From Piper betle (Eukaryota > Streptophyta > Magnoliopsida > Piperales > Piperaceae): 64,000 nucleotides of DNA. Under the pieces are notes generated by a model. It did no database searches. It was given only the letters and a program-made list of their open reading frames with translations, and was not told the origin of the DNA. The position numbers and the translations under genes are program-made. The stretch lies in contig JAURVB010014423.1 of NCBI GenBank assembly GCA_033002965.1, positions 1 through 64,000 of the forward strand, given 5' to 3'. This document shows positions 25,601 to 37,113 of this stretch, piece by piece; the first letter of the stretch is position 1, and the number at the start of each line of letters is the position of its first letter.

Positions 25601-27208
25601 TTGTGGTGAAGGGCACAAAATCTCGTTCAGTTTATGAAAGATCGTCGGCCTTCACCATGCAAGTGGACCAATTTATCTCAAAGCCAGCACACATAATGTG
25701 TCTTTGAATGGAACAAAATCTTTTCGGGCAAGAGGGGAAACCCACTAATATAATTGTCGGAAAATATTTTATTTGGCATTTTTTAATGATAATTTCTAAA
25801 ATTTTTAGAATTTTTCGGTATAAGAAAATGCCGAAATCCCATTCGAACATGCATCATTTCAGGCCATATATATATCACCTAGAACATTGGCAAGTGGAAT
25901 TTGATGGTAATATTCGGCTGCAGGTTGCGACTGATCCTAAATATATGACAACCCACAAAGATATATAAGCTACATGATTAGCTTTAGCTCTCCTTATCAA
26001 TAAGCTTCACCGTCTTCAACCTCCCCATAAGTGAGATTGTCATGTAAGCAAGCGACTGCGGTGGACTACAAGCTACTGGCTTTCGCTCTCACTCTCATTG
26101 TGGGGCATGTGCCGCCCAAAACAAGGGTTCCTTGGCCTTCCACGTTGTCCAAAGATTGCTAGGTAGAGGGCTGCTACATTTCATTTATGCAACAGCTTAG
26201 GACAGTTGACACCAATTAGCTGCTTAATTGATTGGGAGGAGCACTGCAAAATTCTATTCACAACCTTCGCATGGTTATAAGTGTAATCATCAAAGCCAAG
26301 GGATGAGAAAACTTGTCTTTTCTCTCCCCATGCTCGGGCATAGCCTTGTCCCAAGCTGACTTGCCCGAGCAGCAACTGTTGCTGAGTTGAGCCGAAGCCA
26401 GGCATAAGCTGGCTCAAGTTATCGCTTGGAGGGGTAATTCTGTCATTTGAACGCGCACTCCGGCCACGTCAAGTCGCTCTCGGAGTGATAACTAATCGGG
26501 TATCGAGCCCTCATGGGTCACCCCGCTGGCTCGTCCCCATCCTCCTATTATTACCTAAATACCCTTTCTCTTATTATTACCTAAATATCCGGTCTAATGA
26601 GGTGAACTAAAAGCCTGGTTAAACATCACAAATTGCATTTATAATGCATTTTACTCGTCGGTTGAGATGGCTTAAAAGTTCAATACTACCGGTTGTTCAC
26701 CTGTTACGGTTGGACCGTTCATGGTTATAATTGATAAAAATTACATAGATAAACCTGCTTATTGTAGCCAACATGATCTTAACTGTGAAGACACTAGGAT
26801 TTTAATTACCATTTAGGAAGCAACTCTCATTTAACAGATAAATACGAATGGTTTATACGAGGGAACACTACAAGGAAGTTGCACATAAGTATCTTTGAGG
26901 TAAAGCCTCCAGACAAGTGTCACTTGTATGTTGTTTCACTAAGGGATACAGAGATTTTTTCTGCCGCTTTAAATCTTTTCTCATTTTTTACCACTTCAAT
27001 TTTTTTCATTGGTTCAAAAAAGTTATATTGTTAGCATAATGCATTTAGACAAGCTAATAACCCAATCAAAATCTCAATGGTTACAAAACTTTGAGAAATA
27101 TATTGTGGATTTATAACATTAATAGGGGGACAAAATGCATGCCTGTGGGAGAAGGAAAACTGACCACTCTACTCTGACCATTTATACTAAAAATATAATT
27201 TATCAACC
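22651..27208. other. Intergenic desert
   Basis: AT-rich with many GATC, CTAG and TATATA motifs. Short reading frames such as 22674-22880 and 24018-24254 show no domain, signal peptide or splice logic. No RNA gene or repeat end was recognised. Confidence 0.4.
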
Positions 27209-28133
27209 TAGGGGTGAACATTCTGGGGATTGGGAATCGAATTGTATTGACTGCCTAGATTTCGTAATCTAAATTGAATTAAATTATTCTTAAAATTAAA
27301 CCGAATTAAACTAAAAATATTTTGGTTCTGTCAATTTAATAACCAAATAAACAAATTATATAATAAGTTATATATAAAAAATATTTGTTTAATTATTTAA
27401 TCTAAATTATATTATTATTTTAACAGATTAAACAAAAAAATCATCATATAATATTATAATTTTATGATAATTAACATAAAAAATATTTAATAATATTTTT
27501 TAAAAATTTAGTTATTTTGATTAATTTTGTTTGGTTCGATTTATGTGATAACCATAATTTATCTCTCATCTAATACTTAATAGATAAAAACATATTTATA
27601 ATTGAAAATGATCTATGAATCTTTAATTCTAATTAACCATTTTTAAAAGAATAACTTGGGTTTATTAGTTTATACTTTAAGTTGGGTTGTTATCGGTAAT
27701 ATCAGAAGAACTTAATCCTATATTAAATAATTAGCTGGATTAAAAACGTTGGTTGAGCTGTTGGTCAAAAGCTAAAGATACATGTGGGTTAGGACTAGTA
27801 ACTGGCTAAATATAGAAATTTCAAAAATAAAATTTCATAAAGTAGATGGATTATAATAATCCAACTTACCTCATATCTAATAACTATTGGAGTATGATCA
27901 TTTTTATAAGTGAGAATTAATTATAAATCTTTAACTCCGATTAATTTTTTTAAGGGGATAACTTAGGCCTATTACATTACACTTTGAGTCGAGTCACTAC
28001 AGTTCCAAACTAAAATATCAATATAGATCTCAATTTGTATACAGTCCAAACAAAAATGAACAAAATTAATTTGAAACCGAGCTGAATTTATAATTCAGTT
28101 TCGATTCCCATTTTTAGCATGCTCACCCTTACA
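27209..28133. mobile_element. MITE-like non-autonomous DNA element (hAT-like ends)
   Basis: The left end reads AGGGGTGAACATTC and the right end, on the other strand, AAGGGTGAGCATGC, a matching inverted terminal pair. The inside is AT-rich and holds AACCGAATTAAAC-type strings next to both ends. Ends like AGGGGTGNNCAT are common in plant hAT-type MITEs. No transposase is present. Target-site duplication was not established. Confidence 0.45.
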
Positions 28134-30109
28134 TTAACCCCTCTACTTAAAATCACATAAGAGTTTCGTTAAGTGCCAATATTTTATTAAAACCTTTCCT
28201 TATTGTCAAAGCGTAATTTATTTAACATTCTTCCTTTATTTGAAAAGTATGTCTCCGTATGATCACCGTTGTTATTGCCAACTTTTTGTCTAATAAGATC
28301 AAATCAGTAAAAGAAAATGATAGCTTCCAACCGACCATTAAGGTCTATCATTAAATGGTGAGAGGCTAATTTTCTTGATTAAGCTCGCTCTCATGTTTGA
28401 TGTCATTAAAAGACGTTTCTGAAAATTCTCCGGTCTTCTTAATATTATAATCTATCAAGCGACTTTCTTTTTCCAATCTTTTTAGCAATTCATGCTTTTG
28501 AGTGTATATGTATGTATTTAGCATTCATCAATCAAATATCAAACCTTGGTATTGGATCTTCCATTATATTCGTGACTTTTTGTTCTTTTTTTCTTTTTGA
28601 AAAACAACTGGTTGGTTTAACTACAAATATTTACAAGCAATTAGATAACAATTTTATTTTTAATGTTCTTATAACTAATTATAATTTATAATTACACCAA
28701 GTTTAGTATAGACTTCGTTAATGCTGTAGTTTAGATAAACATGCTGGCTTTAAGAGACCATAGAACACTTAAATGTATTTTTAAGAGAGTAATAGTACTT
28801 TCAAATGACAAGAGTACTTTTAATCAATAAGTTAATATTTAGAAGAACAGCTTTGAAGGGTCAATAAATTACGTTTTAGGAGATTAATAGTACTTTCAAA
28901 TGGTAGAACTTTTAATTAACAACAGCTTTGAAGGGTCAATAATTTTTTTTTAAAAGCATGCATGCAAGGTCAGAGACAAGTTGTGGAAATTGAAAAGGGA
29001 GAAATTTATGATACATAAGTTTCAAAAAAGAATAATAATCTAATGTAAGACTTAAGGTTGATAACGACTACAACACCCGGTGAATATTTAGAGAATCATA
29101 AAAAAATATACTTATTTTTACTTTATATAGCAATAAATGCCGTGAGGGTATTCTATCGGTATGTGTTTTGTTTTGTTTGAACTTGATTAGGGCTTACAAC
29201 CATATTAGCTATAAGGCCTTAGAGTAGATTCTTACCAAATTTAAATCTTGTTAATTTAAGAAATGTAAGAGATACACCAAAAAATATATGTAGATATATT
29301 GCCATCATCTCCATTGTCTTAGTTCAAAATGTCTAGTTAACATGCATATCAAAATACTAATCTCAAATTTTAAAAAATTCTCAGATCAAATTATTTAATT
29401 TTAAAGGAGAATTATTCAGAAAAACATACTTAAATTTAACAAGAGCTATATTGAGAGAACATGTTCGCCTCTAAGAATAAACTATTTATAGAAAAATTAT
29501 TTAAATGGGGTAATTTTAATGGCATGTGCATTTTTACAAATACAAAATATTATGTAAACTAAGTGGCAATTAAATTTTAACTCCCGTCATCAAGGCTTGA
29601 AGCGGGACACTCTCGTTCTGCACATGTGCCTTTGCGTGTGACTTGTGCACCTTGCTGGGCAATTGCATGCAAAAGGGTACATCAGTATTCTAGGAATTGG
29701 CAACATTGACAGGAAGGTGAGGATGAATAGTGTGGAATCATCCCAAAGACCTAGGTCAGGCATATGCCAAAATGTAAATCCCTTTGAAACAACAGGCAAA
29801 ACGTCTGGCATAGAGACGCAATCTTGAATGAAATACGTGCCTCACTAAGCCGACCTTTCCTTCGGAATGAGAGGAAGGATAAGACAACTTTTCTATTGAC
29901 CACAACTGAATGACTTTCTTCTCAAGTTCGATGCCGGCAGGGCCTATGAACACTCTTACTAAGACGGGAGATTCGACTTGGACATGTGTTTATTCCTAGC
30001 ACGCTACTCTAATATTTTCCATGCAGCTTCGAAGAGGGCGGCTTTGCTTGTAGACAAAGGGCCAGCGAGGGGAAGTGCTGAGCTCCAACCTAGAGCACCC
30101 CAGCTTATT
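28134..30109. other. Intergenic, AT-rich with a degenerate local duplication
   Basis: About 28780-28945 contains two imperfect copies of a stretch with the shared strings TAATAGTACTTTCAAATG and AACAGCTTTGAAGGGTCAAT. No gene is supported. Weak reading frames at 29590-30180 have no recognised domain. Confidence 0.4.
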
Positions 30110-30310
30110 TGGCCGATTTCAGGTGGAATCATTCGGGTTAATAAGGTTAGGAGGAAAACCTTGCCAAAAATAGGATGACAAGATTTTCCTCAAAATTAGA
30201 CTAAACACCCCGCAGCTTACTAAGCTTGGCCGATTTCAAGTGTTAATAAGGTTAGGTGGAAAACCTTGTCAAAAATGGGATGACAAGATTTTCCTCAAAA
30301 ATCGGACTAA
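30110..30310. repeat. Direct duplication of about 85 bp
   Basis: Two imperfect copies start at about 30110 and 30228. They share GGCCGATTTCA, GTTAATAAGGTTAGG, then GGAAAACCTTG and GATGACAAGATTTTCCTCAA. The second copy has lost a short piece near its start. Function is unknown. Confidence 0.6.
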
Positions 30311-32600
30311 GAATTGGAAGAGTCAAGGCCGATTCTGATACGATTGATTCCCGAATCAAGCCGATTTTGATTCCAAACTAGGAATCGGACCAAGAATCGA
30401 TTATGCCCTTTTCTCACAATCGCCACATAATCACGAATGATTTTTTGATTTGCAACTTAATACTTTATTCCTGTGTATTTATTTATTTTTTTATTGCACT
30501 TTTATAGATATTTTTTGTTTGGAATAACTTTTGTTGATGTAATATCATTATACTAGGTTAAAATGTTTATGATGATAAATATAAGCAGTTTGTTGGTTTT
30601 ATATTTTTTGTGAAAAATTAAATTCATAAAACATGTAGGGTATGCATAAAAAAGAATGGAAATTATAAGGGACCCAAGATTTAACTTCCATGAAGATGTT
30701 TTAGTGATACTATATTTATGATATATTTGTGATTTATATAGTTGTTAAAAATTAATTATTAATTTCTGAAATCCTTTATATCCGACGTAAACCTTCATTT
30801 TGTGTTATAAAATTATAAAATTGGTGATAAAGTTATATTTGTTACATAAATGGTAAAAATATAAGGCCGATTTTGATCAGACTTAACTGAACGGATTATT
30901 GCCTGATTTAATGACCCACTTCTAACTGATTCAATATTCGATTCCAAATTTTGTAACTATTACACCGGTTCTATACGGCGAAGCAACTAAAAAAGTGTTT
31001 TGGCTCTCTAATAAACTTGACTTAAATACTAAGAGGTCAGTGACTTTTATGCTCTCAAACCCCTCTACAATAATAATAGCCAGTAAGCCAACTTTTCCGC
31101 AGCATAAGGAACTCCAGCACTGGACGAGAGCATTCAAGCAAATAAGGCAAGCATTTTTGGAATTTTTTTGGGAAATCCCTAATACACCCCCTCAATCATA
31201 ACCAAATTAAGATTTTAAGGTGTGGCAGCCATGTTTTAAAAGTACAAACGAGTTAACACGGGAAGCGGCGTTAGCACTTGCACATTCCTATTTATACTCA
31301 TTACTAACGAAGCATGAACGTGGCTTTTGAACTGGTATCGAATATACCTGAAGCATTGTTTTTACTAAACATTCAATTAATCCAATAATCTTATACCCAA
31401 TTATTAGTTATTGCATCTACATCATTAATTTCATTTAATGTTTTTTTCAAATATACATAAACCATAATCTTGTTACATTAAAAACCATTTAAAAATTACC
31501 TTGTAAATCATTTTTCTAAATACATTCCTTATATTACAAAGTATCTTAGGAAAAAGCATCTTATTAGTATAGCATATATATCTTATCAATTTACACATTT
31601 CGTCACTCGTATAAAAAGTATTCAATCATTTTATTAAAAACCGCACAACTACTATATTTATCTTATTTGTTAAATTCTTTTGTAGCATGATTGGAGAGGC
31701 ATGATAAGGTTAATAAAATGATATAGGATTACTGAACATAATTAAGTCAAGGCCGAGTTTTCCTACCAACAAAAAAGAAAATATATTAATCTATTATGAT
31801 CATATAATTATTATTTTTTATCGACTAATTATTTTTATAATATAATAATTTATATTAAATTGGTCAAGATGTCGTGCCATATGCTACCAAAACTAGATAA
31901 ATTTTAATTATATATATAAAGTCTTATTAAATAATGAAATAAATTATAATAATTTAATATATTATATATTGATGCGATTGATGTTAAAAATATATATTAT
32001 TGGAATGAAAAAATAAATTATAATTATTTAATCTTTTAAAAGATAATTAAGCATATTCTTATTAATAAAAAATGAAAATTTAATAATTAGCTGCTTATTA
32101 ATAAAAAATTAAAAGTTAAGAGTTAATCGGGTTCGAACTAAAAGTTAGGCTCAATCGTATCTATTTATAATAAAAATAATATTATTATTATTTTGAAAAT
32201 TAATTAAAGTCACCGAATTTTATACCCAAAACCTTTATCGGAGATATTTATACAATATTTTAATTGGCTAATTTTCTACTTTTAATTTTGAGCCAATATC
32301 GAGTTTCGTTTTTTTAATACAACTTGATCGAGTCAGCGGGAGGAGGTTAATAACATCGATATTAACCAATCCAAAATTTTGGTAGGCCGTGGCTAAAAAA
32401 TTTTCCAAGCAAAGAGTAGCAGAGTAGTAGTCACGAGAGGGAGGCGTGGGAGGAAGGAGGAGGAGGTCTCTTTTGGCAAAGGCAAAAATAAAGGAGGTGG
32501 GGTGGGGAAGAAGGAGCAAACGGTGCGGTGCAAACCGGTTGCTTCTTGACCTACGAGGGATCTGACCATTGCTGGATAGACTAGGTAGAGAGTAGACAAC
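30311..32600. other. Intergenic, very AT-rich
   Basis: 31740-32260 is almost pure A/T with short palindromes. 32400-32600 is richer in G and leads into the TCP promoter. No gene is supported. Confidence 0.4.
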
Positions 32601-33552
32601 CTCCACCTCCTTCACCTATCTCTCGCTCTCTATCTCAGAATTATACCTAAGCTGCTCTGCACTGCGCCATCACCGGCACCTATCTCTCAAACTCACTTTG
32701 TTCTGTTCTGTTGTTAGTTGGGATAGGTTTCAGGCTTTCAGCTGTCTTTCCCCTACCATTTCTTTCATTGTGCTCATCTCAAAGCTTCCTTCATTCTTCT
32801 TCCTTCCCTCTCTATCTTTATTCTCTCTATTCTATTTGCAGAGCTGAGAGAAGGGTATAGCTCTGCCCTCCTTTCAGTTCTGTTGTTGTTGGGTGGAAGG
32901 CAGAGCAGAGGTGTAGCAGCTGCAGCACAGCAGCCTGCTAACAGCAGATAGTTGAGGGGAAGGGAAGAAGATCAACGGTCTTGATTCTCCCGGCTTCCCT
33001 TCCTTCCCTCCCTTTCCTACTTTTCTGCACCCCCTTGTCAGTGGTTTCATAGACGCATAAAAGAAGATGGGCACCTCCCCTTTCCCTCCCTTCTCTTTCT
33101 TCTTCTTCTTCTTGTGGCAGTAGGAGTAGAAGGAGTAGGTGGAGGGAGACAGATGGAGTATGTGGGGAAGAAGGGGTGGGGGGATTGAATCTGGGGAGTG
33201 CGTTGCGGTTGCGGTTGCGATAGTAGATGGAATTGGTTGGGGACTTGAATGGCAGGGCCGCCCCCAGGGAGAGGAGGAAGGAGCGTGAGGTGGAGAGGGA
33301 GAAGAAGGTGCTGCAGCAGCTGCTGGAAGAGGACAACCACTAGTCGGACGTGTTTGAAAGCTGGAAGAGGAGAAGAGGTGGGCGGCGCTGGATCCTCCTC
33401 CGACGAGGACCCACTGCCATAGCCTCCTACGCGCCGCCGCCGACCCGCCGCCGAACCAGCTGTTGTCCTTCGCTTCCGAGCCAGTAGAGCCGCCAAAGAA
33501 GCGAACTTTCCTGCAACCGGCGGCCGAATATGCTCCTCACTTGGGGGAGAGG
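32601..33552 (+). promoter_or_regulatory. CT-rich promoter and 5' leader of the TCP gene
   Basis: The + strand has long CTTC/TCTC runs at 32740-33110, typical of plant promoters and leaders near the transcription start. The exact start is not visible. Confidence 0.4.
33227..33343 (+). other. Possible upstream open reading frame in the TCP leader
   Basis: ATG at 33227 encodes 38 residues rich in Arg, Glu and Lys (PRERRKEREVEREKKVLQQL) and ends at TAG 33341-33343, about 210 bp before the TCP start. It may be a uORF that lowers TCP translation, or a chance frame. Whether it lies in the transcript is not shown. Confidence 0.25.
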
Positions 33553-34729
33553 ATGGCGGGCGCGAGAGACTCCAACAACCACCCCCACCACCCCCCGTCC
33601 GCTGCACCGGCGTCTTCCCGGCTTGGTCTGAGGGTGGCCGGGGGCGGCGGGGGAGGGGTGAGATCGTGGAGGTGCAGGGCGGCCACATTGTGCGCTCCAC
33701 CGGGCGCAAGGACAGGCACAGCAAGGTGTGCACGGCGAAGGGGCCGAGGGACCGCCGCGTCCGCCTCTCCGCCCACACCGCCATCCAATTCTACGACGTC
33801 CAGGACCGCCTCGGCTACGACCGCCCCAGCAAGGCCGTCGACTGGCTCATAAAGAAGGCCAAGGCCGCAATTGACGAGCTCGACAAGCTCCCCGCCTGGC
33901 AGCCCACCTCCATCCCCGGCGGCGCCGCCGCCCACAAACCCGATGACTCCGACGAGCCCGACCCGCCGGAGAACTCCGGCAAGAAGCCCGCCGACAGCCA
34001 CCCGGCGGCCATCCACCCGACGACCAACGAGCAGCGGTTCATGGGTCAGCCGGCGGCCGCACCGCCGCCGCCGCCGGGCATGGTCTCCGACATCGTCATC
34101 GCCGACACGATCAAGACCTTCTTACCGATGGTAGCGGCGACCACCGCTGCCTCCATCCCATTCCGCGGCTACCCGCCAGACTTACCCTCGAGGACGTCGA
34201 GTGGGCAGGCGCAGGATCTGAGCCTGTCGCTCCACTCCTTCCCGGAGCCGATGCTCCTCCCCCACAGCCCCGGCCACCCGAGTGAGCAGTCGCTCTTCTC
34301 CACCACCTCCATGAGCTTCGACGGCGGCGCCAGCTCTAGCTGGTCGGAGCAGTACCACGACTTGGCCCGCTACTGGTCCGCCGCCGCCACCGGCACCGGC
34401 GGGTTCATGTACGGCACGGGGCTGCCGCAGGTGATGTCGGCGGCGGCGGCGTACCAGGGCCAGGGCCAGACCCAGGCCCAGCTATTTCCACAGAGGGGAC
34501 CCCTTCAGTCCAGTAACTCACCGCAGGTCCGTGCCTGGCCGGATCCGGCCGCCATGTCCGACCACAGTCCGGCGACCTTGTCGCCGCACTCTTCCATCGT
34601 CGGATTTGGCTCCGGCGGCTTCCCGGCTTCCCCGGCTTCCGGGTGCCGGCGCGGTTCCAGGGTGAGGAGGAGCACGACCCAGTCGGCAGCAACAAACCGC
34701 CTGCTGGCTCCTATGCTCCTCACCATTGA
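33553..34729 (+). CDS. CIN-type class II TCP transcription factor (two one-base frame breaks)
   Basis: The ATG at 33553 starts [14 protein letters not shown] and [12 protein letters not shown]. The TCP domain then continues in the next frame from [20 protein letters not shown] through the helix-loop-helix ([38 protein letters not shown]). The break falls in the G runs at 33649-33658. After a Ser/Pro-rich middle and a miR319 site, a second break at the GGG 34641-34643, inside a CCGGCTTC-type tandem repeat, separates GFPASP from the family tail [18 protein letters not shown] and the stop at 34727-34729. Two added bases give exactly 393 codons, 392 aa. It is a nuclear bHLH-like DNA-binding factor of the TCP4 group that promotes leaf cell differentiation. 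Single coding exon, as is usual. Orthology is to the miR319-targeted group, not a single gene. Confidence 0.9.
34493..34513 (+). promoter_or_regulatory. miR319 target site in the TCP coding region
   Basis: The site has GAGGGGACCCC then TTCAGTCCAG. It pairs without gap to the seed end of miR319 and has the mismatch pattern usual in TCP targets. It implies cleavage of this mRNA by miR319. Confidence 0.88.
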
Positions 34730-37060
34730 AGATGACTTAGCCGATTTCATCACCTCCAACCAAGGTTCGTAATTTCTTTTTACCTGTTGCAAAAGATTCA
34801 TTATTTTTTTCCTTGTTTCCTTCCATATTTTCATATATCATGTTGTTGTATTACTTGTATATCGATCAATTCGCCAGGAAAGACGAGATATGATGATTGC
34901 TCAGATTGCTGCTGTCCTTGTTGATTGAAGAAACCAGACTGTTGATTTCGGCTATTAGTCTCAACAATGATCTTTTGTTCTTTGTTTTTCTTGCTTGAAG
35001 TCTACAGCATGTTGTAGCTCTAGCCTGCTGTATTGCTAGTTTTTTTATCTTCGTGTGGATTCAGCTCTTGAGAGCTCGTCCGTCGTCTGCATCTATCATA
35101 TTTGTTTTGATCTTTTCTTTTTCTTTTCCTGCCATCATGAGAACTTTGAGTGGTGATGTGTTGTGTGTGTCAATGCCGCCACCGGACTGTTATCAATTTT
35201 TCTCTGTAGTGGTGCAAATGTGCTCTTACTAAATTTTTCATTTTGCTGTGCTGATGTTGTGTGCCAAGATTCCAACACGGATGATATTTATTTCTCAACA
35301 TCTTTGGGCAATCATTTTCCTTAGCTTTTCTGATCCAATTTGGGCAGAGAAGACAATCTTCTTTTGCTTATATTTCTTTCTAAGCTGCTATATCTGCCCT
35401 AATCTGGAATCTTTGCAACTTTGCATGCATATACGAGTAGCGATCATGTGTTTAAATAAAGAATCAGAGCTTCAAGAAGCGCGACCGTGATTAGTCCTTG
35501 TCTATGAACAGTGGAAACATCTTGGTATAAGGCATGCCTAGGAGATTACGCTGTCTGGTTTAGAATTTTTTTCTTTTCCCACCATCACACCATTGTCTAA
35601 GGTTGCTATCAATGTTGAGGTGAATCTCTACTATGTCCTAACTATGCCGAAGCTCAAAAGGATGGCCGATGAAGTCTTCTATATTTGATTATATTTGTCG
35701 GGAATTCGTGGGTTTGGTCCCTTTGTCACAGGGTGAAATGGACCTGGAATCGAAGCCGAAATAATAACCCTTTGCCTCGACAGCGTGGCATTGCATTGGA
35801 GCATTCAATGGGGAGATTGTCCATTGGTGGGAGTTCATGTACCTGATTTGGTTATTGATGATTCGATATTGAGTTGTAGTTTTCTGGCATTTGCACTGCT
35901 TTCCCAGCTGTGTGCATACATGGCCTGTTGGCCTTTAAAGTTAATAGCTTCAATGAAAGCTGTCAAGTACTATGTGAGCATGTAGATAATAGACGCACAG
36001 ATGCATAGCACTGTGAGTAGCAGCCATGGAACATTTTTGATTGGTCCCCTGTGGGAAACTGGTCACCCAATTTAGTCACTTGAAGATAATTATCTATATG
36101 ATCTTGAATTGGCGGCGATATTGTGATTGAGAGCTAACATTTAGAAGCGGATAAGAAGTTCAGCATAATCCATCTAGTTGCAAATCTCGATCGCGATCAT
36201 TATCGTTTTCGTTTGGGCACCAGTACGGAGTTTGGCACCGACATCTTGTGCAAAAGATGGTAGTATATTGTATCGATTCAGAATTCTGAATTTGGTCGCA
36301 AGATATCACGGAAGATTGGCAACCACCTGTGCATTGAGGACAAGTTTGAGCAAGAACGGCAAGAACAATGTGCCGTGAATGTCAATCGTAAATGGCAACT
36401 TGAATTGGATGTCGCATCCGATACTTAAAGTTGTGGCAGACAGTACAACGTCACAAATCATTCGGGCCCTCCATGTTCTGGAGAAAGGGTAAAAGCTAAT
36501 GAGCTGCCAGGGGAAGGAAGCGGGGAGATAAGAGGATAAGAAAGGAGCTCTGAGCAAACAGAGAAAGGGGAAAAATTTTGCAGGGAAGAGCTTTTAAAGA
36601 TTCAGGATCATAGGAACTTCATAGCTGGCCAAATTGTAGCAGAGGGCCGGTACATCTTGAAAGAGGAACGATGGTGAGATTGAAGAGGTTCAGTACACAG
36701 CGTCAACTGTTTATCAATGTACCAATTTCAACTTCTGTTCACTATTTACTTGGAAGCTTATACTGCTAAGCAAAGATAGGCAGCAATGAGCATAGACATC
36801 CATGATCCAACTATGAATGATGACGGAGACATAAAGATATTTCTTACAGCACGTTCATGTCCATTTGCTATCAGCATTTGGTGGATGCCAGCATCCATTA
36901 GGACCCATTTACCAACCAAATGGTGCGGGTAGGGTCGCCAAGTACAAGCAAGATCAGATTCAATACTCAATTACATGCCACCCACCGGAAAATGCAGAGG
37001 ATCACAAATACAACAGCCATTTATTCACAAGGAGTTGAGCTTGTATATTTTATTTTCCTC
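34730..37060. other. TCP 3' region and intergenic spacer
   Basis: 34730-35250 is T-rich and is probably 3' untranslated region. 35250-37060 has no supported gene; reading frames here are short and lack domains. Confidence 0.4.
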
Positions 37061-37113
37061 TATTTACAAAAAATTATTTTGCAGTAATAAGGCCAACACA
37101 CCTTCGATAACAA

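Noticed and set aside
29590..30180. Overlapping 60-70 codon frames
   Set aside because: No reverse transcriptase, gag or other motif could be seen.
33047..33784. Long minus-strand frame opposite the TCP start
   Set aside because: Pro/Arg/Ser-rich shadow of GC-rich TCP coding and leader DNA.
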